Source: Acidobacteriaceae bacterium (GTDB taxonomy: Bacteria > Acidobacteriota > Terriglobia > Terriglobales > Acidobacteriaceae). Taken from it: 11,338 nt of DNA. The stretch covers positions 7,771 to 19,108 of the forward strand of contig PKXI01000060.1 of NCBI GenBank assembly GCA_003133425.1, given 5' to 3'. Within the stretch, counting starts at the first letter, position 1, and each line of letters begins with the position of its first letter. A model generated the notes under the pieces. It was not told the DNA's origin, did not search any database, and worked only from the letters and a program-made list of their open reading frames with translations. This document shows, one piece after another, positions 1 to 6,949 of this stretch. A program made the translations under genes and the position numbers.

Positions 1-50
1 TTGAAGTGCAGGAATCAGAGAAGTAAACATTTTCTATCCTCTGCTCGCCT

Positions 51-64
51 GAAGGACAACCTTC
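51..64 (+). other. Small leader hairpin
   Basis: GAAGG (51-55) and CCTTC (60-64) are perfect complements around the four-base loop ACAA. It lies about 37 bases before the likely start codon of the heme dioxygenase gene. A five-pair stem this short can arise by chance. If real it could be a leader structure or half-sites of a regulator, but nothing else in the sequence supports either. Confidence 0.2.
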
Positions 65-90
65 GCCACTGGATTGGTCCAGGTAAATCT

Positions 91-98
91 GGGAGGAG
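91..98 (+). promoter_or_regulatory. Ribosome binding site deciding the start of the heme dioxygenase gene
   Basis: GGGAGGAG ends two bases before the ATG at 101, with the GGAGG core (92-96) four bases from it. It selects the ATG at 101 rather than the in-frame TTG at 74, which has no such site. The choice also gives a clean N-terminal signal peptide. Confidence 0.75.
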
Positions 99-100
99 TC

Positions 101-2968
101 ATGAGGTCCCGAAGGTCCGCACCCATCAAGTCCGCAGCAATTTGCCTACTCATTTTGCATGCCATCCCCGCATTCAGCCAGAGTCCTTCTCAGGATGATT
201 CGAACAAGCAGGAGGAGGCGAAAGCTCTGCTGGCTTGCGCTCAGATGGTCGTCGACCAACTCGGTGCACTCAAGATTCCAGACACGCGCGGCCTGCGGTT
301 TCAGGGCAAGCTTTCTGAGGCAACCGTTCTTTGCCGCGGCGGCGAACAAGCCCTTAATTTTCGCGGAACGCCCTGGGTTGATTGGGCAAACTATTGGGGC
401 ACCGGTGACATGACATCCCTGCCAACTGGCTTTATCTCATCCAAGCTTCCCGCTCAACGTGGTGTCGCCGGCGCGTTGCTGGATTTAGAGCTACAGAGGG
501 TTGAGCTTATCAAGTTCAATCTCTTCGACAATTCTGGAACCTATTCGCAGTACGTGGAGGGCCGCAACGGGATCGGTGGCCCGTCCCTTAAGGTCTGGCC
601 GGAGATGAGGCTCCAGCCCACCAACCCGTCGTACAAGGACATCGGCGGCGATGGACAGCAGATTTGCAGCGGCAACTTGATTCGCTGGCGGAACGTGTCA
701 GGCATTTGTAACGACATCTTGAATCCCGCCATGGGCTCATCGGGCATGCTGTTTGCGCGGAATGTAGAACTCGAGTCTTCCTTCCCCGATCTGGGCCTGA
801 ACGAACTGACGCGGAATCGTCACGGAAATCGGCTCTCTATTTTGGAGCCGGACCCGCAGGTAATCAGCCGTCGGCTATTCACGCGAATTCAATCAGACCC
901 GGCAAAATGCAATGAGGGATATGGCTTGCCGGGGGATTCGAAGGACGCCAATTGCGATTACAAGAAGGCGCCATTCTTTAACGTGCTCGCAGCCTATTGG
1001 ATCCAGTTCATGACTCATGACTGGTTCTCGCATCTCGAGGAAGGGCACAACCAAGCCGAATACATGAAGGTGGGCTGCGAGACAAAGTTGGTAGATAACA
1101 TCGAACAGCCGCTCACCCCTGAAGACATACAGAAATTAGGTTGCCGCCCTGATGACAGGATAGACAAGGGGTATGTTGCTCAGGATTCACCACCAGACAC
1201 ATTCTCCTCTGGCGGCCGGACGTATTTGGCGCGCGCGCCGAAGACAATGAGCAACACGAATACTGCCTGGTGGGATGCCTCGCAACTGTATGGCTACGAT
1301 GACACCTCTCGCCAACGCGTGAAGCGCGACCCAGCCGATCCGGCGAAGCTGCTTCTGGTTCCGGTGGCCAGTCAGCCGGGCACCGGATACCTGCCGGTAT
1401 TTGATGCGAGTGCCCCAATCAATCCCGAATGGGCGGGACAGGAAGCGGCTGGATTTCCCGACAATTGGACCGTCGGCCTCAGTTTCCTGCACAACCTGTT
1501 CGCTCGCGAGCATGATTCGTTTGTCGCTGAATTCCGTAGAATCGCTGCGCAAACTCCGAACGCAGACTGCGGCCTCCGCGACCCATCCCAGCCTAGGCAA
1601 ATCATTCGCTATCGCGATGTGACTCCGGACCAACTGTTCGAGATCGCTCGACTGGTGGTCGCGGCGGAGATTGCCAAGATCCACACCACCGAGTGGACGC
1701 CCCAGTTGCTCTACAACGAGCCCCTTTACCTGGGAATGAACGGCAACTGGAATGGCCTTTTGGGCGCCAACGGGGGATTGTTGTCGAAAGCTTTAAGCGA
1801 TGTTGTGGTCAAGAACTTTGGCAAGTCCACAGAAACTTCAGAAGCGACGGAGTGGTATTCCGTATTTGCATCTGGACCGGGGATCTTCGGCCTCGGCAGC
1901 AAAGTAAATGGATATGACATTACAAATCCGAAATACACCAACGGCGGTGTAAATCATTTCGGCTCCCCCTTCAATTTCCCTGAAGAGTTCGTTTCGGTTT
2001 ACCGCTTGCATCCGCTCGTTCCCGATCTGCTTGAATATCGCGATCTCAAGGTCGACCCTAATAAAATCGCTAAGCGAATTCCAGTTGTCGAGACTTTTCA
2101 GGGCAAGGCGACCGACTTTACGCATTCGATGGGGCTGGCAAACTGGGGGCTGACGTTGGGCCGTCAAAGGCTGGGGATTCTCACGCTGCACAACTCACCG
2201 CTCTTTTTCCAAAACCTAAAGATAGGCAGACTCGACAGCAAGACCCAACAGATCGATGTAGTGGCGCTCGACGTTATTCGCGATCGGGAGCATGGAGTGC
2301 CACGCTTCAATGAATTTCGGCGGCAATATGGACTTCGCCAGCTGACCAGCTTTGACGATTTTATGGATCCTGCCGCAGCGCCTGGCTCACCCGAGCATCT
2401 CGAGCAGCAGGATGCGGTTCGGACTTTGCGCGAGGTCTATGGCCAGCACGTTTGCGATACATCGAAAGTCATTACCGACGCACAGGTCAATGACGATGGT
2501 TCGCCAATCAACGACTGCCTTGGTCATCCAAATGGAACGCTGATCGACAACATTGAAGATGTTGACACCACGGTCGGCTACCTGGCGGAGTATAGGCGTC
2601 CCCATGGGTTTGCGATTTCTGAAACTCAGTTCGTCGTCTTTATTCTCAATGCTTCGCGCAGACTTTTCAGCGACCGCTTTTTCACTTCCTGCTTCCGACC
2701 GGAGTTTTATACAACGCTCGGTATCAACTGGGTGAACAATAACGGTCCCGGCCCGGCAACGATGGAAAAGGGAACTCCGAATGGACATAAGCAACCGGTA
2801 TCCCCAATGAAGCGCATGCTTATGCGCAACATCCCGGAGTTAGCTCCGGAGTTGAAAAACGTGGTCAACGCGTTTGATCCATGGGCACGGGATCGAGGCC
2901 AGTACTACAGTCTGGCGTGGAAGCCGCGCCCCGGAGCCGAGTCCGATGACGCCTTTGCGAATCAATGA
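101..2968 (+). CDS. Exported heme peroxidase, alpha-dioxygenase/cyclooxygenase-like
   Basis: Likely a 955-residue secreted heme enzyme of the animal peroxidase superfamily. Residues 1-26 form a signal peptide with a plausible cut after AFS (24-26). Motifs in order: QFMTHDWFSH (302-311) with distal heme His306; NTNTAWWDASQLYGYD (385-400); HNLFAREHD (464-472); IHTTEWT (527-533); EFVSVYRLHPLVPD with Tyr634 and proximal His637; VALDVIRDREHGVPRFNEFRR; and ASRRLFSDRFF (851-861). The Tyr-x-x-His pair matches the radical tyrosine and proximal histidine of fatty-acid alpha-dioxygenases and cyclooxygenases. His528 and Thr533 sit where, from memory, plant alpha-dioxygenase binds the fatty-acid carboxylate. 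That points to oxygenation of fatty acids to 2-hydroperoxides rather than simple peroxidation. It is longer than the plant enzymes (about 640 residues), with roughly 200 extra N-terminal residues and an insert between the histidines. The family call is strong; the substrate is inferred. Confidence 0.88.
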   Translation: MRSRRSAPIKSAAICLLILHAIPAFSQSPSQDDSNKQEEAKALLACAQMVVDQLGALKIPDTRGLRFQGKLSEATVLCRGGEQALNFRGTPWVDWANYWGTGDMTSLPTGFISSKLPAQRGVAGALLDLELQRVELIKFNLFDNSGTYSQYVEGRNGIGGPSLKVWPEMRLQPTNPSYKDIGGDGQQICSGNLIRWRNVSGICNDILNPAMGSSGMLFARNVELESSFPDLGLNELTRNRHGNRLSILEPDPQVISRRLFTRIQSDPAKCNEGYGLPGDSKDANCDYKKAPFFNVLAAYWIQFMTHDWFSHLEEGHNQAEYMKVGCETKLVDNIEQPLTPEDIQKLGCRPDDRIDKGYVAQDSPPDTFSSGGRTYLARAPKTMSNTNTAWWDASQLYGYDDTSRQRVKRDPADPAKLLLVPVASQPGTGYLPVFDASAPINPEWAGQEAAGFPDNWTVGLSFLHNLFAREHDSFVAEFRRIAAQTPNADCGLRDPSQPRQIIRYRDVTPDQLFEIARLVVAAEIAKIHTTEWTPQLLYNEPLYLGMNGNWNGLLGANGGLLSKALSDVVVKNFGKSTETSEATEWYSVFASGPGIFGLGSKVNGYDITNPKYTNGGVNHFGSPFNFPEEFVSVYRLHPLVPDLLEYRDLKVDPNKIAKRIPVVETFQGKATDFTHSMGLANWGLTLGRQRLGILTLHNSPLFFQNLKIGRLDSKTQQIDVVALDVIRDREHGVPRFNEFRRQYGLRQLTSFDDFMDPAAAPGSPEHLEQQDAVRTLREVYGQHVCDTSKVITDAQVNDDGSPINDCLGHPNGTLIDNIEDVDTTVGYLAEYRRPHGFAISETQFVVFILNASRRLFSDRFFTSCFRPEFYTTLGINWVNNNGPGPATMEKGTPNGHKQPVSPMKRMLMRNIPELAPELKNVVNAFDPWARDRGQYYSLAWKPRPGAESDDAFANQ

Positions 2969-3070
2969 GACGGAATATCGGCGGTTTGCAGCACCAGAGT
3001 GAAACGATCGTCCATTTCGAATCACTATTGGAGTTGGACCAACGTTCAGCGGGCCTGTAAGCGCGAACAT

Positions 3071-3100
3071 TTGACTTGCAATTTTGCGATGCACTATCCG
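3071..3100 (+). promoter_or_regulatory. Possible sigma-70-type promoter for the oxidase operon
   Basis: TTGACT (3071-3076) matches the -35 consensus at five of six bases. TATCCG (3095-3100), 18 bases on, matches the -10 box at only its first three. It lies about 70 bases before the oxidase start codon and just upstream of the 27-base palindrome. The -10 element is weak, so this is a tentative call. Confidence 0.3.
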
Positions 3101-3115
3101 TCCCCGGAATTATTT

Positions 3116-3142
3116 CGACATATCGACCTGATCGTGATGTCG
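3116..3142. promoter_or_regulatory. 27-base imperfect palindrome, operator candidate
   Basis: The sequence is symmetrical about 3129. CGACAT (3116-3121) pairs with ATGTCG (3137-3142), CGA (3124-3126) pairs with TCG (3132-3134), and C3128 pairs with G3130, so ten of thirteen positions are complementary. It ends 28 bases before the oxidase ATG and lies downstream of the possible promoter. The position suits a repressor operator or an mRNA hairpin in the leader. No regulator gene in the window is available to bind it. Confidence 0.4.
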
Positions 3143-3160
3143 CTTCGGTTCAGTTCAGCT

Positions 3161-3166
3161 AGGGGG
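3161..3166 (+). promoter_or_regulatory. Ribosome binding site of the oxidase gene
   Basis: AGGGGG lies four bases before the ATG at 3171 and supports that start. No in-frame upstream start with a comparable site was found. Confidence 0.6.
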
Positions 3167-3170
3167 ATAA

Positions 3171-4523
3171 ATGGCAACGAATACCGTGACGAATTGGTTT
3201 GGCAACATTGTTTCGCATCCAAGTGTGATTGTCGATGCGAACTCAGTGGATGACATCGTCGCTGTCATGAAGGATCCGGTGAAATATCCTTCGCCCGTTC
3301 GAGCAGTCGGATCCAATCACTCAACAGCGCCGTGCGGCGTCGCTGACGGAGGTACGCTGATCCGAATGAAGATGAACCAGATTCTCAGCATCGGGCAGAA
3401 CAGCCTGACGGTTCAAGCAGATGCTGTGCATCTCGATATGGCGAAGGCACTCGAAGCAAAAAACCTCCAGTTCTACGTGAACACTGAAATTGGCAGTCTG
3501 TCTGCCGGCAGCGCTGCATGTGCGGGGACAAAGGACGCGTCCTTCCCAGGCGAATACGGGCAGGTTGGCTCGTACATCACCGGCGTAAAAATGGTGCTAC
3601 CAAGCGGCGATCTTCTCGAGGTTACCGAAAGCGCGCAGCCGGACTTGATGCAGAAAGTACGGTGCAGCTACGGCCTCTTTGGGATTATCTATGAGGTCAC
3701 TTACGCAATTCGACCACTGACACCGATGCATGTACACCACACCACGTATAGCCTTGAAGATTTCATCGCCGCCCTGCCTGACCTCAAGGCCCTGGATTAT
3801 TCGATGATGTATTACATCTTTCCCTTCGATAACAAAATCACCGTCGAGTTCCGTAAGTACAATCCGGGTGCGACAGGCGAGCCAAATCATGCGGCATGGG
3901 CGCTGAGAAACCATATTTGGGGAACATCGGGCCCAAAGTTTGGGCATGATACCGAACAGAATGTCTCCGTTCCGTCCATACGCTACGGCATTATTGACGC
4001 GTTCAACGCTGCGTGGCGCCTGCAATTGGAGGCTATTGTATCGAGCGACTACACCATCCCACCCGACCAGATCATCCAGTATCCGCCAGTTTCCAACGAC
4101 AGCCGCTATACCTTCAGCCTCTTTGCCTTTCCTGAAGATGATTTCCCCGCCGCGCTCAGCAGCTTCTACAAATTCTGCACCGATTACTATGCGCAGAAAG
4201 GATACCGCTCAAATCTGCTCTACGTTGGCTATCGCATCGCGCAGGATCAAAAGTCGCTGCTCTCCTATTCCTACGACGGAACTGTGATGACTATTGATCC
4301 GGTCTCGACCGCGAATCCAGGATGGGACGACTTTCTTACAGCCTACAACGAGTTCTGCATCAACCTTAATGGGAAGCCGTTGTTGAACCAGACACCGGGG
4401 CTGACTGCCGCCGTTCTCCAAGGGGCTTACGGAAGCAGATTGAAAGCCATTGAAGATGCCCGCAAGCAATACGATCCGCAGGACCGGTTGCTTAACAACT
4501 ACTTCCGTGATCTGCTTTCGTAG
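3171..4523 (+). CDS. FAD-dependent oxidase, aldonolactone-oxidase-like (VAO superfamily)
   Basis: A 450-residue flavoprotein without a signal peptide or membrane segment, so probably cytoplasmic. The N-terminal FAD domain shows RAVGSNHSTAPCG (44-56). His50 matches the histidine that carries covalent FAD in gulonolactone/arabinonolactone oxidases. The second FAD stretch GSLSAGSAACAGTK (108-121) is followed by GSYITGVKMVLPSGD and by KVRCSYGLFGIIYEVTY, the usual family order. The C-terminus has YDPQDRLLNNYF from residue 434, corresponding to the family's closing YDP-x-x-R-x-x-N segment. The HWxK active-site motif of true aldonolactone oxidases appears to be replaced by GKPLLNQT (401-408), so a sugar lactone substrate is doubtful. 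Such enzymes oxidise an alcohol or lactone and usually pass electrons to O2, giving H2O2. It begins the tight gene row 3171-11203. The fold is confident, the substrate unknown. Confidence 0.82.
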   Translation: MATNTVTNWFGNIVSHPSVIVDANSVDDIVAVMKDPVKYPSPVRAVGSNHSTAPCGVADGGTLIRMKMNQILSIGQNSLTVQADAVHLDMAKALEAKNLQFYVNTEIGSLSAGSAACAGTKDASFPGEYGQVGSYITGVKMVLPSGDLLEVTESAQPDLMQKVRCSYGLFGIIYEVTYAIRPLTPMHVHHTTYSLEDFIAALPDLKALDYSMMYYIFPFDNKITVEFRKYNPGATGEPNHAAWALRNHIWGTSGPKFGHDTEQNVSVPSIRYGIIDAFNAAWRLQLEAIVSSDYTIPPDQIIQYPPVSNDSRYTFSLFAFPEDDFPAALSSFYKFCTDYYAQKGYRSNLLYVGYRIAQDQKSLLSYSYDGTVMTIDPVSTANPGWDDFLTAYNEFCINLNGKPLLNQTPGLTAAVLQGAYGSRLKAIEDARKQYDPQDRLLNNYFRDLLS

Positions 4524-4544
4524 CCGGATCGATTGGAATTGACA

Positions 4545-5378
4545 ATGCCTAGGCTTCTCCCGATGCTCTTTTTCATCGCGCCGACATTGATTATGCAGGC
4601 CGCGCGCCCGCAAACTACAGCAACAACCGGGTGCGAGCAGATTGTTGTATGCCCCGGTGCATTTCCAACCGACCTCACCAAAATAGCGGATTGCAGTTAC
4701 ACGCCAACGCAGCGAACACTCGATTTTGTCTCCGGTTCCGTTACCGACCAGGCAGTGTTGGGAGCCGTGGTATTTGGATTGGGCGCACAGGTGATCCAGT
4801 CTCCTCCGGAATGGAAACGTACCTGGGACGGCTATGGCCACCGTGTTGGATCTCGCTACACGCAAGCGCTCGGCAAAGGAACCGCGCAATATCTCGTCGG
4901 GCTTATTTTGAAAGACGACCCACGTTTCCTTGCCTACAGAGACGATCCGGCGACTGTTGCTCGACACCGGGATGCTGTTTCCGCTCTCTTTGCGCGCGCT
5001 TCCCCGGGTATTACGAACCCTTGTGCAAATTCTACCGCGGCGAGCCTGGATTCTCTTTCGCATGACGGGTGGCAGCGATTTGGGCACGCATGGTACGACG
5101 TTGTGACTGTGCGCCATTCCACGCTTAAAGGAAATGGCCGTCGAATCCCTGCATTTTCGCGATTTGCGGGCGAGGCCGCCGGAGCTTATGCAGGCTATCC
5201 CTGGTATCCAGGGGCCGAAAACACTTTTGCGCAGGTAGGCCAGCGTGCGGCGGGCGCTTTTGGCACCGCCCTGCTCTCAAGTTTCTACACAGAGTACAAA
5301 CCGGAGATTACAAACCTGCTCGGCGCAGTCTTTCGCCGTGGCAGCCAACCGAAGTCCAGCGCCGGGGTCCACCCATGA
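4545..5378 (+). CDS. Small exported protein of unknown function
   Basis: A 277-residue protein whose function I do not recognise. The ATG at 4545 is preferred over the in-frame TTG at 4533 because the signal peptide then starts at once (MPRLLPMLFFIAPTLIMQAA), with a weak GGA at 4535-4537 as ribosome binding site. After the signal come cysteines in GCEQIVVC and ADCSYTP, a hydrophobic stretch VTDQAVLGAVVFGLGAQVI, and then SPPEWKRTWDGYGHRVGSR with KDDPRFLAY. The PPEW...GYG.R.GS...DPR pattern resembles, from memory, a family of uncharacterised exported proteins frequent in Acidobacteria. The glycine- and alanine-rich C-terminal part may associate with a membrane. It lies 21 bases after the oxidase gene and overlaps the hydrolase gene by ATGA, so it is probably co-translated with that lipoprotein and shares its compartment. 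Confidence 0.75.
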   Translation: MPRLLPMLFFIAPTLIMQAARPQTTATTGCEQIVVCPGAFPTDLTKIADCSYTPTQRTLDFVSGSVTDQAVLGAVVFGLGAQVIQSPPEWKRTWDGYGHRVGSRYTQALGKGTAQYLVGLILKDDPRFLAYRDDPATVARHRDAVSALFARASPGITNPCANSTAASLDSLSHDGWQRFGHAWYDVVTVRHSTLKGNGRRIPAFSRFAGEAAGAYAGYPWYPGAENTFAQVGQRAAGAFGTALLSSFYTEYKPEITNLLGAVFRRGSQPKSSAGVHP

Positions 5379-6919
5379 ATCCGATGAAGATGTCGTTAAT
5401 GGCAGCGTTCCTCCTGCTTGCACTTGAAGGCTGTCGTGTACCGCTGCAATCGTACCGTTTGAATCCATTTCACCCTGCAATCGAGGTGTCACCTGTTGAC
5501 GGCGACCCTGCGGAGACAAACGCCACCGAACAGCCAGTCAAGGACTGCGTCAATGCAGATACACCCATATGTCTCGCGTTCATTGAACTCGATGATATGG
5601 GAGAACCCTACAATAAGGTCGAACTTGACACAGCTCTCAGCCTGATCCGCAGGGCCAACGACATTGCAAACGCCGATCCCATCGTCATCACGTTTGTCCA
5701 CGGTTGGAAGAACAATGCAGGCTTGGGGAACGACAACGTCAGGGGCTTCAAAGCTGCGCTGCGAGAGGTCTACCAGCATTTCGCTACGATGAATCAACCC
5801 CACCATGTAATCGGAATCTACATCGGATGGCGCGGTGATCTTATTCGCGGTTACCTTCCGGTTGCGCGTCAGTTTTCTTATTTCAATCGCGAAGGAACGG
5901 CAATTCGTATTCCCGGCGCAACTCTGTCAAGTGCGCTTACGCAAATTGCAACGCGCACCCACCAGAATCACCGTGCCTTAGCGATCTTCATCGGGCATTC
6001 TTTTGGCGGGCTCTTGCTTGAGCGGGCGCTCACTGAGGCTACAGCAAGCCAAATCGCGGAGGCCTCCATCTACAGTGACGATGCGAAAGGGGCTGACCTC
6101 AGTTCGTCGAATGTGCAGGAAGAGAAGCTGGCGGCTAGCCAGGCGGCCAATTCGCGCGCCGATCTTGTCATCTTCATTAATCCAGCCGGTGCCGCCACCG
6201 AGGCCAAACAGATGCTGGATTTCATGACAAACAACCGGTTCAGATATCAGCCTCTCGGCAACCCCAACGAAGAGATCTCTAAAGATCCCGACCTGGACCG
6301 ACCCTTGTTTGTCTCGCTAACGTCCACTGCCGATATGGCGACCAAGGTCGCACTCCCGATCGGTCACGGCCTTCCCTACCTGGGCTTCAAAGCCAATGGG
6401 AGTTTCCTGGATTTAGACCAGACTCCGAGTAAGAAATATGAATTGAGCTGTTTCGATCCTCACAACTCGCAACATGAAACCTGGTCTTTAACGACCAAGG
6501 AGCAGGGGGCCGTATCGCAAGGCTCCTACTACTTGAGCAGTGCACCCCACATGCAGATTCTGCAAAGCCATGTCATGTTGAAAGCCGTTGGCGCAAACCA
6601 AATGCGAGTGTCGTCAACCGGCCAGACAATTCAAATCCAGGACCCCAATGCCATTGCCAATTGCGACCGGGACCTCTTCAACAAGCAGAACCTGAACATC
6701 GTCAGCACATTCAAGCTTGCAGATACCAAAGCCTGTTTTGCTATTCAAGAGCGCCCCAACCGTTGCAACGGTACGCCTTACTGGTTGATGGAGATTGACC
6801 CTGACGTTGTGCCCGACCACAGTACCATCTTTACTCGTCGGTTTATCTCATTCGTCATCGAGACGTTCTTTGCGCCCAATGGAAGAGCCCTGCAACGCCT
6901 GAACCCACAGCTGAAGTAA
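5375..6919 (+). CDS. Putative lipoprotein alpha/beta hydrolase
   Basis: A 514-residue hydrolase that probably acts at the outer or cytoplasmic membrane surface. The N-terminus is a lipoprotein-type signal ending LALEGC, with Cys20 as the lipid-carrying residue; glutamate at -2 of the lipobox is unusual. The core shows IVITFVHGWKNNAG with HGW at 109-111, typical of the oxyanion strand, and then AIFIGHSFGG with nucleophile Ser209. Asp320 in LTSTADMATK follows a predicted strand and is a candidate acid. The catalytic histidine is less clear (His331 in PIGHGLPY or a later one). The C-terminal part contains MEIDPDVVPDHSTIF, which I recall from related acidobacterial proteins. It starts inside the stop of the preceding gene (ATGA) and lies 30 bases before the phospholipase gene. 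An esterase or lipase on lipid or ester substrates fits the neighbours; the true substrate cannot be read from the sequence. Confidence 0.78.
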   Translation: MNPMKMSLMAAFLLLALEGCRVPLQSYRLNPFHPAIEVSPVDGDPAETNATEQPVKDCVNADTPICLAFIELDDMGEPYNKVELDTALSLIRRANDIANADPIVITFVHGWKNNAGLGNDNVRGFKAALREVYQHFATMNQPHHVIGIYIGWRGDLIRGYLPVARQFSYFNREGTAIRIPGATLSSALTQIATRTHQNHRALAIFIGHSFGGLLLERALTEATASQIAEASIYSDDAKGADLSSSNVQEEKLAASQAANSRADLVIFINPAGAATEAKQMLDFMTNNRFRYQPLGNPNEEISKDPDLDRPLFVSLTSTADMATKVALPIGHGLPYLGFKANGSFLDLDQTPSKKYELSCFDPHNSQHETWSLTTKEQGAVSQGSYYLSSAPHMQILQSHVMLKAVGANQMRVSSTGQTIQIQDPNAIANCDRDLFNKQNLNIVSTFKLADTKACFAIQERPNRCNGTPYWLMEIDPDVVPDHSTIFTRRFISFVIETFFAPNGRALQRLNPQLK

Positions 6920-6940
6920 TGAGCTGACTGGATCGCAATT

Positions 6941-6944
6941 GGAG
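6941..6944 (+). promoter_or_regulatory. Ribosome binding site of the phospholipase gene
   Basis: GGAG lies five bases before the ATG at 6950 and fixes this start. The repeat region begins almost immediately after, leaving no room for a signal peptide. Confidence 0.6.
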
Positions 6945-6949
6945 AACTC

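Larger units (their letters stand above)
1..100 (+). other. Leader region upstream of the heme dioxygenase gene
   Basis: No gene is supported here. An open frame runs from the TTG at position 1 to about 198, but it overlaps the signal-peptide region of the real gene in another frame and has no recognisable protein character. A very poor -35/-10 pair can be drawn (TTGAAG at 1-6, TAAACA at 24-29, 17-base spacer), but each box matches the sigma-70 consensus at only three or four of six bases, so no promoter is claimed. The true promoter may lie before the window. Confidence 0.4.
2969..3170 (+). other. Intergenic region with candidate control elements
   Basis: This 202-base gap is the longest non-coding stretch inside the gene row. 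An open frame from 2999 runs into the oxidase gene in a different frame and has no supported start. No clear hairpin plus T-run terminator follows the heme dioxygenase gene, so readthrough remains possible. The gap contains a possible sigma-70 promoter and a palindrome, listed separately, which suggests the downstream genes can be controlled on their own. Confidence 0.5.

Noticed and set aside
1..29. Possible promoter TTGAAG - 17 bases - TAAACA
   Set aside because: Both boxes are poor matches and the pair sits at the window edge; such pairs are common by chance.
74..100. TTG at 74 as the start of the heme dioxygenase
   Set aside because: It would add nine residues before the signal peptide and has no ribosome binding site, whereas the ATG at 101 follows GGGAGGAG.
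113..133. Twin-arginine (Tat) signal in the heme dioxygenase
   Set aside because: SRR occurs near the N-terminus, but the following residues (SAPIK) do not fit the xFLK part, so an ordinary Sec signal is more likely.
1..198. 65-codon frame starting with TTG at the first base
   Set aside because: It overlaps the signal-peptide coding region of the heme dioxygenase gene in another frame, and its translation is basic and featureless.
1187..1684. 165-codon minus-strand open frame inside the heme dioxygenase gene
   Set aside because: It is antisense to strongly conserved peroxidase motifs and shows no recognisable protein features.
4209..5117. 302-codon open frame on the minus strand
   Set aside because: It lies antisense to the end of the oxidase gene and most of the small exported protein, both of which have clear protein character. 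The translation is rich in Arg, Cys and Ser with no domain, as expected of a shadow frame.
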